Positions 34,510-43,596 of a DNA stretch of 64,000 nucleotides are shown here, piece by piece. The translations under genes and the position numbers were made by a program. Every line of letters starts with the position of its first letter. Positions within the stretch are counted from its first letter, which is position 1. The notes under the pieces are model-generated. The model was not told where the DNA came from. It made no database searches and saw only the letters and a program-made list of their open reading frames with translations. Source of the stretch: Bordetella genomosp. 7 (GTDB lineage: Bacteria; Pseudomonadota; Gammaproteobacteria; Burkholderiales; Burkholderiaceae_B); the NCBI RefSeq assembly GCF_002261265.1, contig NZ_NEVK01000008.1, forward strand, positions 62,001-126,000. Direction: 5' to 3'.

Positions 34510-35529
34510 ATGAAGCACCTGACTCAAAGACTGTCGAAGAAAACCTGCTTGATCGCATCGCTGGCCGCACTGGGCGGCCTTGCGGCTGTGCCGGCCCAGG
34601 CCTGGGAACCTACGCGGCCGGTAGAAATCATCGTGCCGGCCGGCGCGGGCGGCGCATCGGACCAGATGGCGCGCACGCTGCAAAGCATCATCCTCAAGCA
34701 CAACCTGATGAAGCAATCGACGCTGGTGCTGAACAAGGGCGGCGCCAGCGGAGCCGAAGGCATCATGGACACCAAGGCGTCGTCCGGCAACCCGCACAAA
34801 CTGATGGTGGCGTTTTCCGCCATCTACACGCTTCCCATTGCGGTGAACCTGCCCTTCAACTGGCGCGACCTGAACCCCGTGGCCATGATCGCGCAGGACG
34901 AATTCCTGCTGTGGACCAACTCGGAAGAGCCATACAAAACCGCCGCTGAGTACCTGGATGCGGTGAAGGCCGCGCCGCCGGGCAAGTTCAAGATGGGCGG
35001 CACGGGCGCCAAGCGCGAAGACCAGATCATTACGGTGGCGCTCGAAAAAGCGGCCGACGTGAAGTTCACCTACGTGCCCTACAAAAGCGGCGGCGAAGCG
35101 GTGACCCAGCTTGTGGGCAAGCACACCAACTCCAACGTCAACAACCCCAGCGAGAACATCGCCCAGTGGCGCGCCGGGCAAGTCAATGCCTTGTGCGTGT
35201 TCTCGAATGAGCGCATGACCTTCAAGGACAAGATCACCAAGGATCAGTCCTGGGCCGACATTCCCACCTGCAAGGAAGAAGGCTATGACGTGCAGTACCA
35301 GATGCTGCGCGCGTTCTTCCTTCCGCCGGAAACCACGCCCGAGCATGCGGCCTACTACGCCGACCTGATCAAGAAGATCAGCGAAACCCAGGAATGGAAG
35401 GATTACCTGGCCAAGCAGGCGCTCAAGGGCGACTACCGCACCGGCGAAGCTTTCGTGAAGTTCCTGGAAGAGGACGAAGCCAAGCACAAGACCCTGATGC
35501 AGGAAGCCGGCCTGGCCGCGAAGAAATAA
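34510..35529 (+). CDS. tctC: Tripartite tricarboxylate transporter binding protein (TctC/Bug)
   Basis: This 339-residue periplasmic receptor has a Sec signal peptide (LIASLAALGGLAAVPAQA, cleaved before WEPTRP). The mature start VEIIVPAGAGGASDQMARTL is the Bug-family first strand and loop; FTYVPYKSGGEAVTQLVGKH is the second carboxylate-binding loop. I took ATG 34510 (MKHLTQ), with GGAGGAG upstream, rather than the GTG-type start 24 bases earlier. It precedes TctB by 15 bases and TctA follows, making a complete transporter. The ligand is probably a di- or hydroxy-carboxylate that feeds the neighbouring dehydrogenase and aminotransferase. Confidence 0.9.
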   Translation: MKHLTQRLSKKTCLIASLAALGGLAAVPAQAWEPTRPVEIIVPAGAGGASDQMARTLQSIILKHNLMKQSTLVLNKGGASGAEGIMDTKASSGNPHKLMVAFSAIYTLPIAVNLPFNWRDLNPVAMIAQDEFLLWTNSEEPYKTAAEYLDAVKAAPPGKFKMGGTGAKREDQIITVALEKAADVKFTYVPYKSGGEAVTQLVGKHTNSNVNNPSENIAQWRAGQVNALCVFSNERMTFKDKITKDQSWADIPTCKEEGYDVQYQMLRAFFLPPETTPEHAAYYADLIKKISETQEWKDYLAKQALKGDYRTGEAFVKFLEEDEAKHKTLMQEAGLAAKK

Positions 35530-35544
35530 GCCGAGGAGCGCAGG

Positions 35545-36060
35545 ATGGATCAACAGCAAGCGCAGGGCGGCGCGTCGTCGGGCGGGCTGACACACAGCAC
35601 GGTCGACGCCATAACCGCAGTCGTGTTCTTCATCATCGGCGCGGTGATGATGGTGGACAACCACCGTATCGGCACCAGCTGGGCGGCAGACGGGCCGGAA
35701 ACCGGCTATTTCCCGTACCACGTGGGAATGATCATCTGCCTGGCCAGCGTGGCGGTCTTCGTGAAAGCGGTTTTCGGCAAGAACCGCAACCGCGAAGTGT
35801 TCGTCACCTGGAACCGGTTCCGCCTGGTGCTGCTGGTGCTGCTGCCCACTGCCGTGTATGTGCTGTTGATCCAGTTCCTGGGCATCTACGTCGCATCGAC
35901 GCTCTTCATTGCCGCGTTCATGCGCATCCTGGGCAAGATCTCCTGGCTGAAGACGCTGCTCGTCAGCGTGGGCGTGAACGTACTGCTGTTCTGGATGTTC
36001 GAGGTCCAGTTCCTGGTGCCTTTGCCCAAGGGGCCGCTTGAAGCCCTGTTTGGCTACTGA
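35545..36060 (+). CDS. tctB: Tripartite tricarboxylate transporter small subunit (TctB)
   Basis: This 171-residue membrane protein has four predicted helices: one at residues 20-38 (ITAVVFFIIGAVMMV), one near 55-75 (FPYHVGMIICLASVAVFV), and two in the second half (LVLLVLLPTAVYVLLIQFLG; LLVSVGVNVLLFWMFEV). ETGYFPYHVG matches the conserved TctB loop between the first two helices. It is sandwiched between TctC and TctA with gaps of 15 and 21 bases. It stabilises or assists the TctA channel. Its own role in the family is only partly known. Confidence 0.88.
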   Translation: MDQQQAQGGASSGGLTHSTVDAITAVVFFIIGAVMMVDNHRIGTSWAADGPETGYFPYHVGMIICLASVAVFVKAVFGKNRNREVFVTWNRFRLVLLVLLPTAVYVLLIQFLGIYVASTLFIAAFMRILGKISWLKTLLVSVGVNVLLFWMFEVQFLVPLPKGPLEALFGY

Positions 36061-36081
36061 TCCGGCAACGGGAGACCGCAA

Positions 36082-37632
36082 GTGGATGAACTGAACGCGT
36101 TATTCCATGGCTTTGGCACCGTCCTGAGCTGGTACAACCTGGCCATGATGTTCATCGGCCTGGTGCTGGGCGTGATCATCGGTGTGCTTCCCGGGCTGGG
36201 CGGCCCCAACGGGGTGGCCATTCTGCTGCCCCTGACCTTCACCATGCCCCCCACGTCGGCCATCATCATGCTGTCGTGCATCTACTGGGGGTCGTTGTTC
36301 GCGGGGGCCATCACCTCGATCCTGTTCAACATCCCCGGCGAAACGTCATCGGTGGCCACCACCTTCGACGGCTATCCGCTGGCGCAGCAGGGCCGGGCCG
36401 GCAATGCGCTGACGGCATCGTTCACCGGATCGTTCTTCGGCGCCCTGTCGGGCGTGCTGCTGATCACCTTCCTGGCGCCGCTGGTGTCGAAGTTTGCCCT
36501 GCGGTTCGGCCCGCCCGAGTTCTTCGCGGTGTTCCTGCTGACCTTCTGCAGTTTCGTCGGCACCGACAAAAAAACGCCCTTCAAGACCATTATTTCCATG
36601 ATGGTGGGGTTTGGGCTGGCCGCCATCGGCATGGACACCATCAGCGGCAGCCTGCGCATGACTTTCGGCTGGTCCGAGCTGTTGCGAGGCGTCGATTTTC
36701 TGGTGGTCGTGATCGGCCTGTTCGGCATAGGCGAAATCCTGGTCAGCATGGAAGAAGGCCTTAAGTTCGAAGGCAAGAACGGCCGCATCAACCTGAAAGT
36801 GGTGCTGCAGACCTGGAAAGAAATGCCCCGGTACTGGATGACGCTGGTGCGCAGCACGGTGGTCGGCTGCTGGATGGGCGTGACGCCCGGCGGCGCCACG
36901 GCGGCGTCGTTCATGGGCTATGGCCTGGCGCAGCGTTTCTCGCGCAATGGCCACAAGTTCGGCACCGGCCAGATTGAAGGTGTCATCGCCCCCGAAACCG
37001 CTGCCCATGCCTCGGGCACGTCGGCGCTGCTTCCCATGCTGGCGCTGGGCATCCCCGGCTCGGCCACCGCGGCGGTATTGCTGGGCGGCCTGATGATCTG
37101 GGGCCTGCAGCCCGGCCCGCTGCTGTTTGTGGAACAAAAAGACTTTGTATGGGGATTGATCGCCAGCATGTATCTGGGCAACTTCGTCGGCCTGCTCATC
37201 GTGTTGAGTACGGTGCCCCTGTTTGCCGCGATACTGCGCATTCCGTTTGCCATCGTGGCCCCCATCATCATCGTGGTGTGCGCCATCGGCGCCTACTCGG
37301 TCAACAATGCCATGCTCGACGTGTGGTTCATGTTGCTGTTCGGGGTGATCGGCTATGTGTTGAAAAAGCTGTCGTACCCGCTGGCGCCCATGATCCTGGC
37401 GCTGGTGCTGGGCGATCGCATGGAAGACGCCTTCCGCCAGTCCATGCTGGGGCCGGGCACCGGGCTGCACGTGTTCTGGTCCAACGGGCTGGTGGGCACC
37501 ATCACCACGCTGGCGCTGATCATGCTGGTATGGCCCTTGGTGCAGGCGCTGTGGCGCCTGGCGCGCGGACGGGGCGGCGGTGGCGCCAACGGCGCGGCCG
37601 TCGGTCACACGGGCGAAGAACTGCCGCGCTGA
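36082..37632 (+). CDS. tctA: Tripartite tricarboxylate transporter large subunit (TctA)
   Basis: This 516-residue permease has about 11-12 helices. The TctA signature is present near residues 30-110: GVLPGLGGPNGVAILLPLTF, then IYWGSLFAGAITSILFNIPG with ETSSVATTFDGYPLAQQG. The internal repeat VTPGGATAASFMGYGLAQ appears in the second half (about 270-290), with PETAAHASGTSALLPMLALG. The start is a GTG at 36082 preceded by GGGAGA. It completes the TctCBA system, which imports carboxylates using a cation gradient and the periplasmic receptor. Length and motifs are normal. Confidence 0.92.
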   Translation: MDELNALFHGFGTVLSWYNLAMMFIGLVLGVIIGVLPGLGGPNGVAILLPLTFTMPPTSAIIMLSCIYWGSLFAGAITSILFNIPGETSSVATTFDGYPLAQQGRAGNALTASFTGSFFGALSGVLLITFLAPLVSKFALRFGPPEFFAVFLLTFCSFVGTDKKTPFKTIISMMVGFGLAAIGMDTISGSLRMTFGWSELLRGVDFLVVVIGLFGIGEILVSMEEGLKFEGKNGRINLKVVLQTWKEMPRYWMTLVRSTVVGCWMGVTPGGATAASFMGYGLAQRFSRNGHKFGTGQIEGVIAPETAAHASGTSALLPMLALGIPGSATAAVLLGGLMIWGLQPGPLLFVEQKDFVWGLIASMYLGNFVGLLIVLSTVPLFAAILRIPFAIVAPIIIVVCAIGAYSVNNAMLDVWFMLLFGVIGYVLKKLSYPLAPMILALVLGDRMEDAFRQSMLGPGTGLHVFWSNGLVGTITTLALIMLVWPLVQALWRLARGRGGGGANGAAVGHTGEELPR

Positions 37633-37810
37633 GCGTCGCGCCCTGGTTGTAAGCTGTATCGAGACGTACCCGTCGGTGTATCCCGGTAGTCAACGCGGGG
37701 CGGGCGGCACACAATAAACCCATGCCGCCCCCGGCGCGCCTTTTCTGGCTCGCCGCCCACCCGCCGCGCATGCGTCTTCGCGCATGCCTGCCCACTACGG
37801 GAGCCCGCCC

Positions 37811-38680
37811 ATGGATAGCCAGGTGCGCCATTGCCGCCGCAACATCAACGGTATCGATATCTTCTATCGCGAGGCCGGCCCGCCCCGCGCCCCCGTCGTG
37901 CTGCTTCCGCATGGCTACCCATGTTCTTCGTACGAATTCCGCAATCTGATGCCCAGGCTGGCCGACCGGTGGCGCCTGGTGGCGCCCGACTTTCCCGGCG
38001 CGGGGCATAGCGCCACACCAGACGACTTCGACTACAGCTTCGACGGCTACGCGGCTTTTCTGGACAGTTTCGTGCAGGCCCTGGGCCTGGACCGCTTCGT
38101 GCTTTATCTGCATGATTTCGGCTCGCCCATCGGCGCCCGCCTGGCGATCATGCGGCCTGGGCGCATCGTTGCCCTGGTCATCCAGAACGGCGATATCCCC
38201 TACGAAGACGCGCTGGGCCCCAAGTACGCCGACATCGAGGCCACCTGGAACCTGCCCGAGCCCGACATGCGCCGGGCCATCGCCGGCAGCATTACCGAAG
38301 ATATTTTCAAAGAAGAGTTCCTGAACGCAGTACGCCCGGACATCGCGCAGCGCATACCGCCCGACCTGTGGAAGCTGCACTGGCTGCTGATGACGCCGCG
38401 GCGCAAAGAGGCCGCCATCGACCTGATAGCCGGCCTGAAGCAGAATCGCGCCTGGTTTGCGCGCCATCGCGAATATCTGGCCCGGCACCGCCCGCCCACG
38501 CTGATAGTGTGGGGGCCGCAAGACCACTACATGCCCGAGGCCTCTGCGCGCGCGTACCTGCGCGACCTGCCGGATGCCGAGCTACACCTGCTGGACGGCG
38601 GGCACTGGCTGCTGGAAACCAACCTGGACGAAGTAACCGCGTTGATGCGCGAATTTCTGGAACGGGTGCATCCGGGATAG
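37811..38680 (+). CDS. Alpha/beta hydrolase, epoxide-hydrolase-like
   Basis: This is a 289-residue alpha/beta-fold enzyme. The nucleophile elbow is LHDFGSPIG, placing an aspartate (D102) where esterases have serine, as in epoxide hydrolases and dehalogenases. HGYP near residue 34 is the matching oxyanion motif. The acid is the aspartate in VWGPQDHYMPE and the base the histidine in DGGHWLLE. A helical cap (about 140-220) separates the halves. I chose ATG 37811 because GGGAG is 7 bases upstream; ATG 37784 is possible. It follows TctA by about 180 bases, so co-expression is uncertain. Substrate unknown. Confidence 0.85.
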   Translation: MDSQVRHCRRNINGIDIFYREAGPPRAPVVLLPHGYPCSSYEFRNLMPRLADRWRLVAPDFPGAGHSATPDDFDYSFDGYAAFLDSFVQALGLDRFVLYLHDFGSPIGARLAIMRPGRIVALVIQNGDIPYEDALGPKYADIEATWNLPEPDMRRAIAGSITEDIFKEEFLNAVRPDIAQRIPPDLWKLHWLLMTPRRKEAAIDLIAGLKQNRAWFARHREYLARHRPPTLIVWGPQDHYMPEASARAYLRDLPDAELHLLDGGHWLLETNLDEVTALMREFLERVHPG

Positions 38681-38699
38681 CCGGGCCCGCGCTGCGCGC

Positions 38700-39098
38700 T
38701 TATTCCGGCGGCATCACCCTGCGGCTGTCTTTGCGCCAGATGCGCCAGGCCCCGTCTTCGTACACCAGGTCGTCCGTCGAATCACGAATGCCCAGCAGCT
38801 GAGGCACGGATACGCCCGGGCGTGTTTCGTAGGCAGTCATGTAGAAGCGGACCCGCGCCCGGCCGGGCTCCGCGCTTTCGACGCGCAGGTTGCTGACCAC
38901 GTGCGCAGTGGCCCGCTGGGGGTCGCGTTGCTCCAGCGCCTTGAGCACCGCATCACGGCCCTTGAGCTCGGCGCCTTGCCGCACCCAGGTGCCGTCGCGG
39001 GCCATCAGCGCCGCCGCCTGTTCATGGTTGCGCGTGTCCAGCGCGCTGAAGAACTCGCATACCACCGAGGCCAGGGCGTTTGTGTCCGGCGTATTCAT
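38700..39098 (-). CDS. SnoaL/NTF2-like protein
   Basis: This is a 132-residue protein of the small cone-shaped NTF2-like fold. Its opening (VVCEFFSALDTRNHEQAAALMARDGTW) and KGRDAVLKALEQRD, then RVRFYMTAYE, follow the pattern of SnoaL-like enzymes and ring-hydroxylating dioxygenase beta subunits. It is last in the long minus-strand aromatic operon, 38 bases after the ferredoxin reductase gene. It could be a lactone or double-bond isomerase, a dehydratase or an accessory protein for the oxygenase. No catalytic residues can be assigned with confidence. Confidence 0.75.
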   Translation of the reverse strand: MNTPDTNALASVVCEFFSALDTRNHEQAAALMARDGTWVRQGAELKGRDAVLKALEQRDPQRATAHVVSNLRVESAEPGRARVRFYMTAYETRPGVSVPQLLGIRDSTDDLVYEDGAWRIWRKDSRRVMPPE

Positions 39099-39136
39099 AC
39101 TTGCTTCCTGTCAGTGAAAAATAAAACGGTATGTCG

Positions 39137-40366
39137 TCAGCCCGCGACGGCCAGCCTGGCAACTTTTTCAAGCGGGGTCGACAGATCGGCCAGGCCGTCG
39201 CGATCCAGCAGCGTCCCCTCGGCGATATGCCGCCGCAAGAACCGCAAGTCGCGCGGCGCATTGATGCCCAGCCCGAACAACAGGCGGCCACCATCGTCCA
39301 GCGCGATATGCGTCTGGCGCAGGCCATCGTGTGCGCGCACCACCCAGTCGGCGGCGCATGCTGCATCGCCCGCCATCTGCATCAGCACGTCGTACTGCTG
39401 CGACCAGAAGAACGGCACCGGGTCGTAATGCACGGGCTTGCCCAGGATGGCCTGCGCCGCCGCGATGCCCTGGTCTTGTGCGTTCTGCCAGGATTCGAGC
39501 CGCCGCAGCGATCCGTCGGGCCGCCGCAGCACGGCCACGTCGCCAGCGGCATAGATGGCCGGGTCCGATGTGCGGCAATGCGCATCCACCACAATGCCGC
39601 CCTGGCATTCAAGCCCGGCGGCCACGGCAAGTTCGTCATTGGCCTTGAGGCCGGCTCCCACCACCACGAAGTCAGCCTGCTGCTCGTTCGCATCGGTAAA
39701 CACCGCCGTGCAGCCGCCCCGTTCCCCCGGCCGCAGGGCCGTAACGCTCACGCCCAGGCGCACGGACACGCCCCGCGAGGCGTGCAGGCCGGCCAGATAG
39801 CTCGACAGTGACGCCGGGGCGCTGCGCGCGCACAGGCGTTGCGACATCTCGACGAGCGTCACCTCGCAGCCCGCATCCCGGGCGGCCGCGGCCACCTCCA
39901 GGCCTATCCAGCCGCCGCCCACAACCAGGACGCGCGCGCCGGTTTGAAACCTGCCGCGCAGGCGGCGCGCGTCGGGCAAGGTTCTTAACGTATGCACGCA
40001 GTCCAGCTCGAACCCGGGCACCGGCGGCAGGTAGGCGCGCCCGCCGGTGGCGAGCACCAACGCGCCATAGGCCAGCGTTGCGCCCGACGCCAGCGCTACC
40101 GTGCGGGCGTCCCGGTCGATACGCACGGCCGCATCGCCGCCTATCCACTCGACCTGCAAGGCGGCAAATTCCTCGTGCGCAATCAGGTAGGGCATGCACG
40201 GCGGTTCGGCCTGCAGTTGTTCCTTGGACAATGGCGGCCGTTCGTACGGAGGATCTTGCTCATCGCCGCACAGTACGATGCCGCCGCCATAGCCCTCGTT
40301 TCGCAGCGTGCGCGCCACCCAGGCCCCCGCCTGGCCCGCGCCGATGATCAATACGGATTGCGTCAT
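39137..40366 (-). CDS. FAD-dependent ferredoxin reductase (GR-type)
   Basis: This 409-residue flavoprotein of the glutathione-reductase fold is like BphA4 and rhodocoxin reductase. The FAD motif is VLIIGAGQAGAWVARTLRNEGY at the N-terminus, NAD binding VLVVGGGWIGLEVAAAARDAG near residue 145, and AIYAAGDVAVLRRPDG the second FAD segment near 275. It should pass electrons from NAD(P)H to the Rieske ferredoxin encoded at 51775-52089 and so to the terminal oxygenase. Although 11.4 kb separates ferredoxin and reductase genes, all genes between run the same way with short gaps, so a single operon is likely. Confidence 0.88.
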   Translation of the reverse strand: MTQSVLIIGAGQAGAWVARTLRNEGYGGGIVLCGDEQDPPYERPPLSKEQLQAEPPCMPYLIAHEEFAALQVEWIGGDAAVRIDRDARTVALASGATLAYGALVLATGGRAYLPPVPGFELDCVHTLRTLPDARRLRGRFQTGARVLVVGGGWIGLEVAAAARDAGCEVTLVEMSQRLCARSAPASLSSYLAGLHASRGVSVRLGVSVTALRPGERGGCTAVFTDANEQQADFVVVGAGLKANDELAVAAGLECQGGIVVDAHCRTSDPAIYAAGDVAVLRRPDGSLRRLESWQNAQDQGIAAAQAILGKPVHYDPVPFFWSQQYDVLMQMAGDAACAADWVVRAHDGLRQTHIALDDGGRLLFGLGINAPRDLRFLRRHIAEGTLLDRDGLADLSTPLEKVARLAVAG

Positions 40367-40402
40367 GGTTGTTTCCGTAAGCCTTGTGTGTGTGCCGCGA
40401 CG

Positions 40403-41146
40403 CTAGAAGCCGCCACGCACGTCCAGCAATGCGCCCGTGACATACGCCGCCGCAGGCGAGGCCAGCCACAGCACCGCGTTGGCAATTTCGTCGGCGCTGG
40501 CCATGCGTCCCAGCGGAATCGCCGCCGTCATGCGCGCCAGCTCTTGCGGGCTGCGGCCCGCCTGAATATCGGTATCGACCAGTCCCGGCCTGACGGCATT
40601 GACCCGGATACCTTCGGCCGCCACTTCCTTGGAAAGCCCGATGGTCATCGTGTCGATGGCGCCCTTGCTGGCCGCGTAGTGCACCCAGTGATTGGGCGAT
40701 CCCAGTACCGACGCGCCCGACGAAACGTTGATGATCACGCCGCCCTCGCCGCCTGCCGCGGTGGACATGCGGCGTACCGCTTCCCGCGCGGCGAGGAACG
40801 CGCCTTGCACGTTCACCCGCAATACCTCGGACAGCGCCTGGGCCGACACCTCGCGCACGCGGGACAGCCCGCCGGTGATAGCAGCGTTGTTGACCAGCAC
40901 ACCCACCCGGCCCAGCAGATCCAGCTGCTCGAAGGCGTCCATCAACGCCATTTCGTCGCCCACATCGCACTGGATCGCCGTGCAGACACCCCCTTCGCGC
41001 TCGATGCTTGCCACCACGCGGGCAGCCTCATCGCTGTTGGACCGATACAGAATCGCCACGGGATAGTGCCGCGCGGCCTGCTGCGCGATGGCAGCGCCAA
41101 TTCCACGGCTGCCTCCGGTTACCAGGAATATCGGGCGGCGGTACAT
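40403..41146 (-). CDS. Short-chain dehydrogenase/reductase
   Basis: This is a 247-residue classical SDR. FLVTGGSRGIGAAIAQQAARH (7-27) binds NAD(P), with VLVNNAAITGG near residue 83. The catalytic serine lies in VIINVSSGASVLG, and Y-x3-K is HYAASKGAIDTM. The C-terminus AAYVTGALLDVRGGF is usual. Its start lies 2 bases after the LivF stop and it precedes the ferredoxin reductase by 36 bases. In a Rieske pathway it could dehydrogenate a cis-dihydrodiol or reduce a side-chain ketone. FabG-like sequence alone cannot decide. Confidence 0.87.
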   Translation of the reverse strand: MYRRPIFLVTGGSRGIGAAIAQQAARHYPVAILYRSNSDEAARVVASIEREGGVCTAIQCDVGDEMALMDAFEQLDLLGRVGVLVNNAAITGGLSRVREVSAQALSEVLRVNVQGAFLAAREAVRRMSTAAGGEGGVIINVSSGASVLGSPNHWVHYAASKGAIDTMTIGLSKEVAAEGIRVNAVRPGLVDTDIQAGRSPQELARMTAAIPLGRMASADEIANAVLWLASPAAAYVTGALLDVRGGF

Positions 41147-41148
41147 GG

Positions 41149-41844
41149 CTACACGCTAAGGTGGGTGCCAAGCACCTCTTCATTGCCGCGCAGCGCATCG
41201 CTGGTGCCGGTAAAACAGATTTCTCCCTTGGACAGCACGTAGTGAATGTCCCCCACGTCCAGCGCGGCGCTCAAGTTCTGTTCCACCAGCAGCACGGCCA
41301 GGCCCTCGGATTTGAGCTGATGCAGTATGGCCACGATCTCATCGACGATCATGGGCGCCAGGCCTTCGGAAGGCTCGTCCAGTATCATCACCGACGGGTT
41401 CAGCATCAGCGCGCGCGCGATCGACACCATTTGCTGTTCGCCGCCCGATAGCTGGAAACCCCGGTTGTTGCGGCGTTCCTTCAGGCGGGGAAACAGCTCG
41501 TAGATGCGCTCGCATGTCCATTTGCCATCGCGCCCGGGGCGCGCGGCCACCGTCAGGTTCTCTTCTACGCTAAGGCTGGGAAACACGCCGCGTTCCTGCG
41601 GCACGAAACCCAGGCCCAGGCGCGATATCCGATGCGAAGGCATGCCCACCAAGCTGGTTCCGTTATAGGTGACAGCGCCCTTGCGGGGCTTCAGGTATCC
41701 CATGATGCTGAGCACGGTCGTAGTCTTGCCCGCGCCGTTGCGGCCCAGTATGGACGTTACCTGGCCGGGCTGCACCTGCAGTGAAATACCGCGCAGGGCA
41801 TGGCTCTGGCCATAATAGGCATGGATGTTGTCGACGACCAGCAT
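41149..41844 (-). CDS. livF: Liv-type ABC transporter ATPase (LivF-like), aromatic operon
   Basis: This is a 231-residue ATPase. Walker A is GRNGAGKTTTVLSIMG, the signature QLSGGEQQMVSIARAL, and Walker B VMILDEPSEGLAP. The ATG at 41844 shares its last base with the LivG stop (TGATG), indicating translational coupling. The longer upstream frame is not coding. It is part of the second Liv importer in this window, whose genes are embedded in the aromatic-oxygenase operon. It probably imports the aromatic acid substrate. Confidence 0.9.
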   Translation of the reverse strand: MLVVDNIHAYYGQSHALRGISLQVQPGQVTSILGRNGAGKTTTVLSIMGYLKPRKGAVTYNGTSLVGMPSHRISRLGLGFVPQERGVFPSLSVEENLTVAARPGRDGKWTCERIYELFPRLKERRNNRGFQLSGGEQQMVSIARALMLNPSVMILDEPSEGLAPMIVDEIVAILHQLKSEGLAVLLVEQNLSAALDVGDIHYVLSKGEICFTGTSDALRGNEEVLGTHLSV

Positions 41845-42587
41845 CAGTGCTTTCCTCCCAGATACACTTCGCGCACGCGCTGGTTGGCCTGGATCTGCTG
41901 CGGCGTGCCGCTGGCCAGGATCTCGCCGTAATAGAGCACGGTGATGGTGTGCGCCAGCGACAGCACGACTTTCATGTCGTGCTCGATGATCAGCAGCCCC
42001 AGCGATGCGGGCAGGCTCTGCACCAGCGCGATCATGCGATTGGTCTCGGCCGGCGACATACCCGAGGTAGGCTCGTCCAGCAGCAGCAGTTCGGGCTCGG
42101 CGGCCAGCGCGATGGCGATTTCCAGCTGGCGTTGTTCGCCATATGACAGGTTGGCCACCGGCCGCCCGGCGCAGTCCTGCAGATGCACCTGGGCGAGCAG
42201 TTCTTCGGTGCGCCGCCATTGCTCGCGCCGCGACGCCACGCTGCGCAGAGCTTCGTACCAGCCGCCCTGCTTGGCCTGCACCGCCAGCCGCACGTTTTCT
42301 TCGACCGTCAGCGAGCGGAACAAGGTGTTCTTCTGGAACGTGCGCCCCACCCCCAGCTGGCAGATTTTCTCGGGCGCCGCGCCGGTGATGTCCATGCCCT
42401 TGAACAGGATGCGGCCGGAGGTCGGGCGCAGGGTGCCCGTCAGCTGGTGCACCAGGCTGGTCTTGCCGGCGCCATTCGGGCCGATGATCACGTGGCGCTC
42501 ACCTTCGCGCACGACCAGGTCCACATTGCGCGTCACTTCCAGGCTGCCGAACGCCTTGCACAGGTTTTCTGTCTGCAGCAGTGTCAT
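41844..42587 (-). CDS. livG: Liv-type ABC transporter ATPase (LivG-like), aromatic operon
   Basis: This is a 247-residue ATPase. The start is MTLLQTENLCKAFGSLEV. Walker A is GPNGAGKTSLVHQLTG, the signature NLSYGEQRQLEIAIALA, and Walker B LLLLDEPTSGMSPAE, all canonical. The LivG-type insert is KGMDITGAAPEKICQLGVGR. It overlaps LivM by 4 bases (ATGA) and LivF by 1. Together these overlaps indicate one tightly coupled cistron series. Confidence 0.9.
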   Translation of the reverse strand: MTLLQTENLCKAFGSLEVTRNVDLVVREGERHVIIGPNGAGKTSLVHQLTGTLRPTSGRILFKGMDITGAAPEKICQLGVGRTFQKNTLFRSLTVEENVRLAVQAKQGGWYEALRSVASRREQWRRTEELLAQVHLQDCAGRPVANLSYGEQRQLEIAIALAAEPELLLLDEPTSGMSPAETNRMIALVQSLPASLGLLIIEHDMKVVLSLAHTITVLYYGEILASGTPQQIQANQRVREVYLGGKH

Positions 42588-43594
42588 TTGCTGTCTCCCA
42601 GCGCCTTGTCCAGGGCAGACGGCGGCGTCGTGGCCGCGGCGGGCGCGTCGGCCGCCGCGCATCGCCGCGCGCACAGCCGCGACATCAGGTAGCCCCACAC
42701 TCCTTCGCGCATGAACATCACGCAGAAGATGAAGATGATGCCGATCCAGAAGGCCCAGTAGTCGTTGTACGAGCTGAGGAAGTTTTTCATCAGCAGGAAC
42801 AGCGCGGCGCCCACTGCGGGGCCGAACAGGGTGCCGCTTCCGCCCAGGATCACCATCAACATGGCGTCGCCCGACAGGTGCCAATGCAGGATGTCGGTGG
42901 ACACGTAGCCGTTGAACAAGGCGTAGAGCGCCCCGCCCACGCCGGCGAGCGCGCCCGCCAGGGTGAAGGCAATCAGTTTGAAGCGCTGTACCGGGTATCC
43001 GATGGAACGCATGCGCTGCTCGTTGTCACGGATGCCGATGAAGATCGAGCCCAGCGGCGACTTCACCAGGCAACCCATGAACCCCAGCACCAGCAGGAAG
43101 CCGGCCACCACCACGACATAGCGGGCCACGGGGTCTGAACCCAGGTTGTAGCCGAACAGTTCGGGAGGCATGAAGCCGATCAGGCCATCCGTGCCGCCGG
43201 TCACCGTGCGCCACTTCAGGGCGGTGGCGAACAGCAGCTGGGAAAACGCCATGGTCAGCATCAGGAACGGAATGCCGCTTACCCGGATGCAGGCCAGGCC
43301 GATCAGCGCCGCCAGGCCGGTGGACACCAGTATGCCGACCAGCGCGCCTATCCAGCCCGAGATCCCCAGGTGCACTCCCAGGCCGATGACCACATACGTG
43401 GATACGCCGAAGAACGCGGCATGCCCGAACGACAGCAGGCCGGTGTAGCCCACCAGCAGGTTCAGGCTCATGGCGAAGATCGCGAAAATCAGGATCTCGG
43501 ACGTAATGCCCAGCAGATAATTGCCGCCCAACGGAGCCGCCGCCAGCAGCGCGCACAGCAGCAGCACGCCAAGTACAGAAGAAGTTCTTTTCAT
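42584..43594 (-). CDS. livM: Liv-type ABC transporter permease (LivM-like), aromatic operon
   Basis: This 336-residue membrane permease has about nine helices. LLVGYTGLLSFGHAAFFGVSTYV is the LivM signature near residues 44-66. GSIFIGIRDNEQRMRSIGYP is the ATPase-coupling loop, and VILGGSGTLFGPAVGAALFL the late helix. Its C-terminal tail is extended and rich in alanine and charged residues (CARRCAAADAPAAATTPPSA), reaching beyond the last helix. It starts 2 bases after LivH and overlaps LivG by 4 bases. Confidence 0.9.
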   Translation of the reverse strand: MKRTSSVLGVLLLCALLAAAPLGGNYLLGITSEILIFAIFAMSLNLLVGYTGLLSFGHAAFFGVSTYVVIGLGVHLGISGWIGALVGILVSTGLAALIGLACIRVSGIPFLMLTMAFSQLLFATALKWRTVTGGTDGLIGFMPPELFGYNLGSDPVARYVVVVAGFLLVLGFMGCLVKSPLGSIFIGIRDNEQRMRSIGYPVQRFKLIAFTLAGALAGVGGALYALFNGYVSTDILHWHLSGDAMLMVILGGSGTLFGPAVGAALFLLMKNFLSSYNDYWAFWIGIIFIFCVMFMREGVWGYLMSRLCARRCAAADAPAAATTPPSALDKALGDSK

Positions 43595-43596
43595 GT

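Noticed and set aside
33694-36081. 795-residue minus-strand frame across the aminotransferase and Tct genes
   Set aside because: It spans three well-supported plus-strand genes and their gaps. Composition is that of a shadow frame.
36346-37608. 420-residue minus-strand frame antisense to TctA
   Set aside because: His/Gln/Arg-rich shadow with no membrane or domain pattern; TctA is certain.
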